Assembly (NCBI GenBank): GCA_964549245.1
Contig: CAZJUO010000001.1
Location: forward strand, 1 to 54,513
Source: CAZJUO01 sp964549245
GTDB taxonomy: Bacteria > Patescibacteriota > Patescibacteriia > UBA10025 > JAHIVO01
DNA length: 54,513 bases
Reading direction: 5' to 3'
The position numbers and the translations under genes are program-made. Under the pieces are notes generated by a model. It had not been told where the DNA came from. It made no database searches and worked only from the letters and a program-made list of their open reading frames with translations. Positions 32,719-40,419 of this stretch are shown one piece after another. How positions within the stretch are numbered: the stretch's first letter is position 1; each line of letters starts with the position of its first letter.

Positions 32719-35091
32719 TTATTTATTCTTTTTCTGATTTGCGTTTTCCTTTTTTTTCAGTCTTTTTTTATCCGCTTGCTTAGCTTCCTTGCTCGCCTTT
32801 TTCGGTTGGATGTTATCTTCTTCTACCGTAATCGGAGCTTGCTCAAGATGAATATCCAAGTCACTCTGCTCCGGTTCTTGTTTTTCCGGCGTTTGTTCGG
32901 GTTCCAATTCCGCGGTAAAACGGATAAACCCTTTCCGTTTGCTTACTGCCACTGGCTTGCTTTGGAAGTTTTTATAACCTGGTTTGATGATTACTAAATA
33001 ATAGTTTCCGGGGGCTAATAAAGCATTAAATTGCCCCTGCTGATTAGTAATCCTAGTGCCGGTAATACTGCCGTTATCAACATTATAAACTCGTACAATA
33101 GCCTGCTCAATCGGCTGGCTTGTGTATTTGTCTTTGACTACACCTAATGACCGTCCCAAACGGATAGTCATGAGATAGCGAATAATAATCATCAAGCCAT
33201 AGACCGCTAGAATTATATAATTTCCCAGCTTCGGTTCCAAAACTAAAGTCAAGGCACTCAAAATTGTACCGGCGATCAATAACGGGATATTTATCTTTTC
33301 AATAATCAATCCCAGAATATTCAAAAACTTCAGCCACTTAACGCGAGCGCGGGAAATAGTTTTGCGGTCGGGGTCAATAGGGATATTGACTGACAGGACG
33401 TCTTGGCTGGGTTCCTTAACTTCAATAGTGTCACCGCGGTATATATTCGTATACTGGCTGATAGCTGATGTTTGTAAAATATGTGACGGGAAGATATAAC
33501 CCGGACAGGTAACGGTAATATAGTACACCCCTTTGTCAACCAAAAAACCAAAGCGTCCCTGCCGATCCGTTACCTGGCTCTCCCGCAATTTATTAAATTC
33601 ACGTGAAAAAATTCTAACCACGGCTCGAGGTACCGGGCGACCCGTAATGCTGTCGAACACTACACCCCATGATTTTCTCCTCTTTTTTCCCAACGATACG
33701 GGGACCAGCCAAAAATAACCGAAACGGAAAAACAAATAGAGGAAATTATAAACCTGTACCGAGGCCGTGCTTACCGCGATTCCAGTAGCCGTAACTACCG
33801 CGGTAGTCGTCACCGCCGGCTGGATAATGTCATTGACTGTCTTGGTTACTGTCGGATTGGTACGGAGCTTTTTTACCGTCTCTCCGATTTGTTCCGTGAG
33901 TTTCTGCAAAGGCGCCGGTATTATTTTCTTTATTGTCTCGGCGATTTTTTCCGCTACCGGCTGCTTCTCTTCTGTTTCTTCCTCCTCTTCCTCTGGAGGT
34001 TGTGCCGGGGAAACAATAGTAAAATCTATGCTGGCTTCGGTCGTATTACTGGCCTGGTCAAACGCTTTAGCTATTAACTGGTGGCCGCCAAGAGCTAACT
34101 CTGGCAAGGTGTACGGGGTAGTGGCACCCGTATCAAGGCTAAGGGGCGCTTGGTTATCAATTACCAAATCATAATGGTGGACCCCTGATGTCTCATCAGT
34201 AGTTTCAAAACTTACCTGTGGTGTTGTATCGGTTGTCCGCTTTCCATCCGGCAGTACGATATCAAATGGCAATGGAGGCGTGGTATCGATCTGCGCTTTA
34301 TAATGGCTGCTGGGGCCCCAACCGTCATTATTTTGCGCGCGGACGTGAAAATACCAAATTCCGTCACCCGTACCGGTATACCGGTATGTTGCTTCGGTAG
34401 TATCACGAATCTGGTCCGGCACGGTCTCTGCCTGATCGTCAAACACAACACTATACCCTATTACCCCGTTTTCCTGGCTCCACTCAAACACCGGATCGGC
34501 TTGGGCATACCATAAAGCTTGTTCAGGATGCGTTGGGGAAGTAATGGTAGGCGCATCAGGAAAATCCAATTCTGGCTCCGGCTCTGGTTCCGGCTCCGGC
34601 TCTGGTTCTGCGGCGGCAGTAATAGTATACGATCCGCTGCCCAAAGCAGTTAATATATCTGTACCCAGTCCGTCATTGGCCAAGATGCTTCCGGAGTTAA
34701 TACCCACAGCTGCCGTGCCAGCGTAATTTGCCTTAAAAGTAAGGGTAATAATCGTACCCGCTGATCCATTATAGCCAGGCGTTGGTAACCCGCCGGCAAA
34801 ACTAATAGTGCCAGCCGCATTCGAATAACTCGGCGCCACCGGCCATAAGGTAAATATCCCTGCTTGCGATAATTGCGTAATCTCTACCAGATCATTGCTG
34901 AACGAAATAGAAGCTTGAGCCGAATTTATCGCCTGGCCATCGGTATTGACCCCTATACTTACAGTAAAAGTTTCGCCAACCTGGTATTGGCCACTGCTTG
35001 GAGCAACATACAACGAGGCAGCAAAAACACCGACCGGTAAAAAAATTCCGGCTACAGCGGCTAGAAATATTATAATGCCTCGCTTCGCCAT
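32719..35091 (-). CDS. Cohesin-bearing membrane protein with two carboxypeptidase-regulatory-like domains
   Basis: The 790-residue protein has a signal peptide (1-24) and a cohesin-type beta domain (about 25-160: SLYVAPSSGQYQVGETFTVS, INSAQASISFSNDLVEITQL, GTIITLTFKANYAGTA). Next come a Pro-Glu repeat linker (163-174), two Ig/Fn3-like domains (about 178-270 and 272-360), an acidic linker, and hydrophobic segments near 428-466 and 590-645. Two carboxypeptidase-regulatory-like beta sandwiches (about 474-575 and 648-735, with GVVFDSITGRPVPRAVVRIF and GVVKDKYTSQPIEQAIVRVY) flank the second hydrophobic region. A Lys-rich tail suggests the C-terminus is cytoplasmic. Cohesins bind dockerins; a dockerin protein is two genes upstream in the operon. 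It lies 1 base from the preceding gene. Confidence 0.82.
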   Translation of the reverse strand: MAKRGIIIFLAAVAGIFLPVGVFAASLYVAPSSGQYQVGETFTVSIGVNTDGQAINSAQASISFSNDLVEITQLSQAGIFTLWPVAPSYSNAAGTISFAGGLPTPGYNGSAGTIITLTFKANYAGTAAVGINSGSILANDGLGTDILTALGSGSYTITAAAEPEPEPEPEPEPELDFPDAPTITSPTHPEQALWYAQADPVFEWSQENGVIGYSVVFDDQAETVPDQIRDTTEATYRYTGTGDGIWYFHVRAQNNDGWGPSSHYKAQIDTTPPLPFDIVLPDGKRTTDTTPQVSFETTDETSGVHHYDLVIDNQAPLSLDTGATTPYTLPELALGGHQLIAKAFDQASNTTEASIDFTIVSPAQPPEEEEEETEEKQPVAEKIAETIKKIIPAPLQKLTEQIGETVKKLRTNPTVTKTVNDIIQPAVTTTAVVTATGIAVSTASVQVYNFLYLFFRFGYFWLVPVSLGKKRRKSWGVVFDSITGRPVPRAVVRIFSREFNKLRESQVTDRQGRFGFLVDKGVYYITVTCPGYIFPSHILQTSAISQYTNIYRGDTIEVKEPSQDVLSVNIPIDPDRKTISRARVKWLKFLNILGLIIEKINIPLLIAGTILSALTLVLEPKLGNYIILAVYGLMIIIRYLMTIRLGRSLGVVKDKYTSQPIEQAIVRVYNVDNGSITGTRITNQQGQFNALLAPGNYYLVIIKPGYKNFQSKPVAVSKRKGFIRFTAELEPEQTPEKQEPEQSDLDIHLEQAPITVEEDNIQPKKASKEAKQADKKRLKKKENANQKKNK
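34563..34612 (-). repeat. Pro-Glu repeat linker DNA
   Basis: Hexanucleotide iterations of the GGCTCY / GGTTCC type encode a run of alternating Pro-Glu between the cohesin-like domain and the Ig domains. Such linkers are stiff spacers in surface proteins. Confidence 0.85.
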
Positions 35092-35092
35092 A

Positions 35093-36250
35093 TTATTTCC
35101 TGTTAGATATTTGTAGGTAATAAAATAAAATGGCTAACAGTAAAATTACGGAGATAATGATTATTATCAAACTTCCTCCCCGTATAATGACGTGGCGTTG
35201 TTCTACCTTATGCGCGTTTCCTAAAGAGTAGGATATGCTATTGCCCGCTTTATCATAGGCCCAAACGGTAAGTGGGGTATTTTGGCTCTGGTCTTTGAGG
35301 ATATAAGGCGATACGACCCGACGCGTCCATTGACCTCCCTCTTGCACGTCATAATGGTCAACTCCGGAAACTTTATCGGTTGTAGAGAACAGCAGGATCG
35401 CCTGTCCATTGTATAATGACGGCTCACTGGTTATAGCAGCTTGGATAGGCAGCGGCGGGCTGGTATCCACCATAACACGGCGTTGTCCGGCCAGCTGCCA
35501 GCTACTCTTTGGCTGCTGGTGGCTCAAAGTAAAATATGATACCCCATCACGAAGATTAGTAACGGTAGCAATGCCCTTAGTCTGCTGCTCCTTACCGGCA
35601 GGTAATTCCTCGGGGTCAGTGCTGACAATATATTTATAAACTGTATCCGCTTCAGTGCTCCATTCGGCAGTAAATACCGTACTGTTGTACCAGCTATTTT
35701 CGTCAGGATGGGTAGGAGAGGAAATTGCTACCATGGTTTCTGAAGATATCTTGCCAAACGCTGATTCGAAACTGGTTGCCACGGGCGTGCCTTGCCCGTC
35801 GTTGAGGTGGACACTGGAAGACGTCTCGTCAAAAGATATTTCTATGCCGCCTGGCACCATGGCTTTAAAGGTTACCGAGGCCACCAAACCATCAACCACA
35901 AAACTGCCGTCTGGTATGCCGCCGGTTAAGCTGATCACTCCGGCTGATTCTTCATAAGAAGGCTCTTCTGCCCATAATGTCAGGAAAGAACCGCCTTTTG
36001 ATACTTCTACCACTTTCAGCATATCAGCGGGATACGTAATCGTAGCTTGTACCGCATTTATTACTTCCTGCTCACTGTTCAAACGCAATTCCAAAACAAA
36101 CGTTTCTCCCAGTGAATATTCATCACTCCGCGGCACAATCGATAAGGTTGCGGCTTCAGTTTTATCGGCTAGCATGAAAAGTCCCAATAAAACCGTACCA
36201 ATCAAAATTACTTGTTTGAATAGTTTCGACATAGCTTTTATCCAGTCCAA
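35093..36250 (-). CDS. Cohesin-bearing single-pass membrane protein
   Basis: The 385-residue protein has a signal peptide (about 1-34), a cohesin-type domain (35-170: TLSIVPRSDEYSLGETFVLE, VINAVQATITYPADMLKVVE, GLVASVTFKAMVPGGIEISF), Fn3/Ig-like domains (about 180-275 and 280-345, with SSPTHPDENSWYNSTVFTAE), and a C-terminal membrane helix (about 355-378) with a short cytoplasmic tail. It is a paralogue of the first half of the 790-residue neighbour. Its start overlaps the end of the dockerin gene by 13 bases, indicating coupled translation. Likely a surface anchor for dockerin partners. Confidence 0.83.
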   Translation of the reverse strand: MDWIKAMSKLFKQVILIGTVLLGLFMLADKTEAATLSIVPRSDEYSLGETFVLELRLNSEQEVINAVQATITYPADMLKVVEVSKGGSFLTLWAEEPSYEESAGVISLTGGIPDGSFVVDGLVASVTFKAMVPGGIEISFDETSSSVHLNDGQGTPVATSFESAFGKISSETMVAISSPTHPDENSWYNSTVFTAEWSTEADTVYKYIVSTDPEELPAGKEQQTKGIATVTNLRDGVSYFTLSHQQPKSSWQLAGQRRVMVDTSPPLPIQAAITSEPSLYNGQAILLFSTTDKVSGVDHYDVQEGGQWTRRVVSPYILKDQSQNTPLTVWAYDKAGNSISYSLGNAHKVEQRHVIIRGGSLIIIIISVILLLAILFYYLQISNRK

Positions 36251-37137
36251 TAATAAAGCATGATGCTAAAATCAATGATATTGACAATGCCATCGCTGTT
36301 GATGTCAGCGCGGGTATTAGCTGGATTGGTATTTTCCCAATAATAAAGCATGATGCTAAAATCAACCAGATTCACGTATCCATCGCAATTTATATCCCCC
36401 GGCACGGCATCAGCGCATTGGTCAGGCTCCTCTCCGGCGGTCACGGAAAAAGATACGTTCTTACTGTACTCTGAAACGGCCTGGTTAACCGGTTCAATAG
36501 CCTGCGCCTTGGCCTGATAGCTGTCCACCGCCAAATCATCAGCCTGAAATACCTGAATCCAACGGCCGTTGGTATCGGCGCTGGTAATATGTACGGCAAT
36601 GTGAGGGTTGTCTGCGGCAGCCCCGACCCCCGTGGAAGTAAGCGTAACGTTGACATCGCTACTCGGTACCGTAGTGCCCGATAGTGTCGCGGCCTCTCCC
36701 GGCCCGATGCTCGTATTATCAACCGCAATCGTCGGGCCAAGAAATATTCCACTGATCGTCGTTGTCGTACCCTCTGAAAGCATTAAGGTAAAATTTGATT
36801 TTTTTCCCTCCAATCCGTCTTGATCAATACCTACTATAGAAAAAGTGTAGGTGCCCGGATCTATAGTAAGCGATACTTCAAATTGAGCCTGGGAATTGGT
36901 AGTAATCAATGATACTAAGGCATCGTCCTGGCTTATCGTTACTGTAGAGGAGGGATAGGCTATGCCACGGAAAACAACGATCGTATCCGGCTCTTCGATC
37001 GGTGGCAGCTCCGGCACCGTAGCTGTCACGGTAACTTGCTTTGAAACTTGCGCATCAACAACAGAATATCCCGCTATCAGGACGATGAGCGGGATACCTA
37101 TGTAAATTAACTTAAAAGCTTTCGCGATTATCTGCAT
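36238..37137 (-). CDS. Secreted protein with C-terminal type I dockerin domain
   Basis: The 299-residue protein has an N-terminal signal/anchor (about 8-30), two Ig-like beta domains (about 32-120 and 125-230, with VFRGIAYPSSTVTISQDDAL and GPGEAATLSGTTVPSSDVNV), then a dockerin module (about 243-299). The dockerin has both duplicated F-hand calcium loops, DINCDGYVNLVDFSIMLYYW and DINSDGIVNIIDFSIMLYYW, each with the Asp/Asn ligand pattern DxNxDGxVNxxDF. The duplication is also visible in DNA as a near-perfect direct repeat near 36247-36270 and 36340-36365. Dockerins bind cohesins, two of which are encoded immediately downstream. Confidence 0.88.
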   Translation of the reverse strand: MQIIAKAFKLIYIGIPLIVLIAGYSVVDAQVSKQVTVTATVPELPPIEEPDTIVVFRGIAYPSSTVTISQDDALVSLITTNSQAQFEVSLTIDPGTYTFSIVGIDQDGLEGKKSNFTLMLSEGTTTTISGIFLGPTIAVDNTSIGPGEAATLSGTTVPSSDVNVTLTSTGVGAAADNPHIAVHITSADTNGRWIQVFQADDLAVDSYQAKAQAIEPVNQAVSEYSKNVSFSVTAGEEPDQCADAVPGDINCDGYVNLVDFSIMLYYWENTNPANTRADINSDGIVNIIDFSIMLYYWTG

Positions 37138-37155
37138 TCTATAATTTCGATATTT

Positions 37156-38154
37156 TTATTTTTGTGCTTTTTTAACAATCCAGGCGTTATATTTTTTCAA
37201 AACAAAGATGAGCAATAGGATCACGATAATAGCCGCCACTGCCCAAACGGTCAGTATATGCCATGGAATTACCCAGAAAGTCATAGCCGCAGTATCTTCG
37301 ACACTCTCGGTGCTGCCAGCCGTAATGCTTAAGGTAGCGGTATATCTGCCGATGGCGAAATTATCTTTTTCATTGCTGTACTCTTGCCAAAAATTGGACC
37401 AAGCATTACCGGGCTTTTCGATCACCGCTGCCTTTTCCCAGACCGACTCGTATTTTCTGATTGTCTTCGGCAAGGTCGCGCCCTTGGTTGTATTGAAATC
37501 AATTTTATCAGTTTCGCTGCCAAACAGGTTGGCAATAGTAATGGCGCCGGTTGGTTTGAGATGCACGTTACCGGTATTTTGGAATCTCGCTTCAAAGGCA
37601 ACAGGCAGTCGGCTGTACGTTTTCTTGCCGTTAGCGGTAGCCAACTCCAATATTGATCCCGCTTCGACAATATCACCGTCAACACTGGCCAAAACAAGCG
37701 TCCCTACTTTTGAAGATATTTTTACCTGGCCCGAATCAGGCGGAGCAGAGCTGAAAAATATAGAAGCGTAATGGCCGCCCGGATCTGCATTTTCCGGCGC
37801 AGTAATGGAAAGCGGTACGCTGTATCGCTCGCCTGGCTGGATGACGATAGGACCATCCTCGACTTGTATCCACTCACTAAGCCCTAGTTGCTCGTCATTG
37901 GCAAAATCAAAGGTAGGTTTCCCCGTCTCTCCCTGCGCTGTAAAAGCACGTACCTCGGTGTATAATTGCACCGTGTCGGCAGTTTCATTATACAGCTTGA
38001 TTTCGGAAGAATAGGTATTACCCGGTTTCAGTCCGATCTCCATCGAGGGAGGTATCAGAGTGATAGCGCGAACTGCCGAGCCGCCCATAAAACAACCGGC
38101 CAGCACCAAAGCACTTAATAGAATTATTGGTTTGTATGAAAGCATTTTAGCCAT
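37156..38154 (-). CDS. DUF916-like (WxL-interacting type) surface protein with C-terminal membrane anchor
   Basis: The 332-residue protein has a signal peptide (about 1-30, with LAGCFMGGSAVRA, a possible lipobox-like stretch), then two Ig-like domains. The first (about 31-160) reads ITLIPPSMEIGLKPGNTYSS, VIQPGERYSVPLSITAPENA and PGGHYASIFFS, like the peptidoglycan-binding DUF916 domain of Firmicutes WxL-interacting proteins. The second (about 165-285) contains VAFEARFQNTGNVHLKPTGA. A C-terminal helix (about 297-317) and basic tail anchor it. It is a paralogue of the next gene upstream (38197-39126). Confidence 0.75.
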   Translation of the reverse strand: MAKMLSYKPIILLSALVLAGCFMGGSAVRAITLIPPSMEIGLKPGNTYSSEIKLYNETADTVQLYTEVRAFTAQGETGKPTFDFANDEQLGLSEWIQVEDGPIVIQPGERYSVPLSITAPENADPGGHYASIFFSSAPPDSGQVKISSKVGTLVLASVDGDIVEAGSILELATANGKKTYSRLPVAFEARFQNTGNVHLKPTGAITIANLFGSETDKIDFNTTKGATLPKTIRKYESVWEKAAVIEKPGNAWSNFWQEYSNEKDNFAIGRYTATLSITAGSTESVEDTAAMTFWVIPWHILTVWAVAAIIVILLLIFVLKKYNAWIVKKAQK

Positions 38155-38196
38155 AATAAGCTTTTGTATTGCGATAAATCATCAATTCGCCGTGTT

Positions 38197-39126
38197 TTAT
38201 GCTTGCGGCATCTCTGGTTTTTTCTTGGTTAGCGCTTTGATAAGCAGCACCAGGACAACGATAATTACAATCACTACTACAATAGCGATAATCAATCCCG
38301 TAGTTGAAAAAACCCAAAAACTAACGCTAGCCGTGTCGCTAACCGTACCCGCACCTATAGTCAGGGTAGCGGTATATTTGCCAAAGGAGGTTCCGAGATC
38401 TTCCCAGTCAGCTACCTCAAACATGCGAGTTTTATCTGGCAATACAGCCAAGCTGTCTTCATTCACAGAAATTGTTTTGGTTTTTCCGCCAAAAGTATTG
38501 GTAATTTCGATATTGCCAGTTGGCTTTAGGTGGACATCACCGGTATTTTTGAATTCTACATTAAATTCCACAGGTCCTTGGGTATAACTTGTTTTTTTAC
38601 CAACTGTATTGAAAGCGGCGATTGCCCCACTCTCGGTATAATTACCCGTTACAGTCAATAAAAGGGGAGTGGCCACTTTTGACTCAATAGTCAGCTGGCT
38701 GTCCGCTTCCTCGGCCGTTGACTGATTGAAATTGAAAAGAATGCCTACATAATGCCCGCCTGGAGTAGCGCTGGCCGGCACGTCAAAGGTTACCGCGACT
38801 TCTGATGTTTGTCCGGTCTGAATAACGATAGGCCCTTCATTAACTGTAACCCAAGTAGCCGCACCCGTAGGTGTTTCGTCTTCCAGATAAATCGGTTCGC
38901 CAGTCTTGGCTTTGGCGTCAAAATTTACCACCTCGGTGGTTAATTGCAAGGTATCGAGCTCATTATTTTCCAGTTCAATGAGCACTGTTTTTTCCTCTCC
39001 TGGAGTAAGGGTCACTTCACGTACCGCTGGGGTAACGTCAAGAGCACTAGCGACCTGCGGCGCCAGAACAAAAGCACAGAAAAGGATAGCGCTACATACG
39101 ATGATAGTTTTTTTAAACATAAGCAT
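38197..39126 (-). CDS. DUF916-like (WxL-interacting type) surface protein with C-terminal membrane anchor
   Basis: The 309-residue paralogue of the downstream gene has a signal peptide (about 1-28, ending VASA), a first domain with LDVTPAVREVTLTPGEEKTV, IVIQTGQTSEVAVTFDVPAS and TPGGHYVGILFNF, and a second domain with PVEFNVEFKNTGDVHLKPTG. A C-terminal helix (about 275-300) is followed by a KKKPEMPQA tail. An internal Met at residue 3 is an alternative start. The shared NTG(N/D)VHLKPTG signature shows recent common origin. In Firmicutes such proteins bind WxL-domain proteins on the wall; a WxL-like protein is the preceding gene here. Confidence 0.75.
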   Translation of the reverse strand: MLMFKKTIIVCSAILFCAFVLAPQVASALDVTPAVREVTLTPGEEKTVLIELENNELDTLQLTTEVVNFDAKAKTGEPIYLEDETPTGAATWVTVNEGPIVIQTGQTSEVAVTFDVPASATPGGHYVGILFNFNQSTAEEADSQLTIESKVATPLLLTVTGNYTESGAIAAFNTVGKKTSYTQGPVEFNVEFKNTGDVHLKPTGNIEITNTFGGKTKTISVNEDSLAVLPDKTRMFEVADWEDLGTSFGKYTATLTIGAGTVSDTASVSFWVFSTTGLIIAIVVVIVIIVVLVLLIKALTKKKPEMPQA

Positions 39127-39212
39127 GGGGGTTTTAATTTGTTATATTTACGATACTATCCTCCCTCCAAAATTTCACACACTACTCTATTAGGGGAGGT
39201 ATTGCCCTACCA

Positions 39213-40280
39213 TTAAAAGGTAGCGGTGGCAATATAGGTAATAGCTGTGGAATAATCACCCGCTTCAGTATTTCCCGAAATATTGGCTAAGTAAGAAACG
39301 CTGATCGTTTCTGTGGCCGTTGGGGCGCTTTCTGAAATTAAAGTGGTAGTAGTGCTGGCCACAAAAGTGAAATCAGCCGCATTATCACGCAAATACCCAG
39401 TAGCCACGGTGGAATCACCATCGGTGCTGGCACTGATGCCAAATTCTTCACTGCCTGGTGTGCCATCACTGTCTTCGTCTACTGAAGCAACGTCAATAGT
39501 ATTACTGCCGCTGGTCAAGGTGGCTCCATAATACGTTATGGCCCAGCCGTTATCAGCGTTGGTGGCAACTGACAGGGTATGCGCTGCTGTAGGGGTGGCC
39601 GGATCAGAAGCATCGCCCCCGTTAGCATCGCCGGTGGCCCAGCGGCCGGTGGAGGCAGAAAGGTCTCCAAAACCGATGCTGGTATCGGAAATCGAAAAGG
39701 TAATTGTCGGATCAACTTGGCCGCTTACTGCCACGCTGTCATCAGCGATTGAGGTAACGGTCAATGAACCGGAATCAGCCATCGTACCAGCAATATCGAT
39801 CTGTGAAGATTCCGCGCTAGCAGGATTAGTAATCTGGTTAGAACCAGTACCTGAAGCGGTTGCGTTATCACCGATCTCGATGGTGACCACGCTTGAAGCG
39901 GCGATATCACCGCCATCGCCAGTACAAATTTCGATAGTCAGCACATCAGCGGCGATACTCACACCCGCCTCTTCTGAACCAGAACAATCAGCCGCGGTGG
40001 TTAAATCAACGCTGTCGTCTTCCACGTCAACGTCATCCTCGGTAATCGAGGCGGTGTCAAAATCAGTGTCAAAGGTGACGGTAATAGTCTCCCCTGCCAC
40101 AACACCTGTCGGAGTAGTAAACTGAATGGTGTGGTTTGCGTCAGTGTTTTCCGCTAATGTTGACAAAGTATCGGATAGGCTCGTCAACGAAGCCGCGTAA
40201 GCCGGCAAAGCCGGAAAGCTTAGCGCAAATACCACAAAAAACGCCACAATAAGGTACGTAATTTGTCGCAATTTTAGCAT
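39213..40280 (-). CDS. Secreted WxL-like surface protein
   Basis: The 355-residue protein has a signal peptide (about 1-29, PALPAYAASL), a beta-rich acidic domain (about 30-185, with TIQFTTPTGVVAGETITVTF), and a C-terminal domain (about 190-355) reading ISDTSIGFGDLSASTGRW, NADNGWAITYYGATLTSG and EAGDYSTAITYIATATF. This C-terminal domain aligns along its whole length with the last ~165 residues of the giant protein upstream. Its pattern (FG near the start, GWxI in the middle, AGxYxxxITYxxT at the end) resembles the WxL wall-binding domain, with the second W changed to Y. First gene of the six-gene surface operon; promoter at 40372-40400. Confidence 0.75.
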   Translation of the reverse strand: MLKLRQITYLIVAFFVVFALSFPALPAYAASLTSLSDTLSTLAENTDANHTIQFTTPTGVVAGETITVTFDTDFDTASITEDDVDVEDDSVDLTTAADCSGSEEAGVSIAADVLTIEICTGDGGDIAASSVVTIEIGDNATASGTGSNQITNPASAESSQIDIAGTMADSGSLTVTSIADDSVAVSGQVDPTITFSISDTSIGFGDLSASTGRWATGDANGGDASDPATPTAAHTLSVATNADNGWAITYYGATLTSGSNTIDVASVDEDSDGTPGSEEFGISASTDGDSTVATGYLRDNAADFTFVASTTTTLISESAPTATETISVSYLANISGNTEAGDYSTAITYIATATF

Positions 40281-40349
40281 AATTTTGCTAATTAATGATT
40301 ATTTTAATTAATTTTTATTATTATTGTTATTTTCCCCTCCCGCATGCCA

Positions 40350-40394
40350 TTTCACAATAAATGTTGTTTTAAGTATATCACAACTTTTGTGAAA
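40350..40394. promoter_or_regulatory. Operator-like inverted repeat overlapping the surface-operon promoter
   Basis: TTTCACAA (40350-40357) and TTGTGAAA (40387-40394) are a perfect inverted repeat, with GTTGT/ACAAC nested inside. It spans the promoter spacer, the -10 box and the start region, as expected for a repressor operator. It could also form an RNA hairpin only in read-through transcripts. Confidence 0.5.
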
Positions 40395-40400
40395 TGTCAA
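40372..40400 (-). promoter_or_regulatory. Consensus sigma-70 promoter of the six-gene surface operon
   Basis: On the reverse strand TTGACA (40395-40400), 17-base spacer, TATACT (40372-40377): the same hexamers and spacing as the glnA promoter. It gives a leader of about 85 bases to the WxL-like gene. Confidence 0.85.
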
Positions 40401-40419
40401 AGAATAATGCTAGTTTTAG

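Noticed and set aside
36238..36365. Insertion or duplication scar suggested by the direct repeat at the end of the dockerin gene
   Set aside because: The repeat is the normal internal duplication of the two dockerin F-hand segments.
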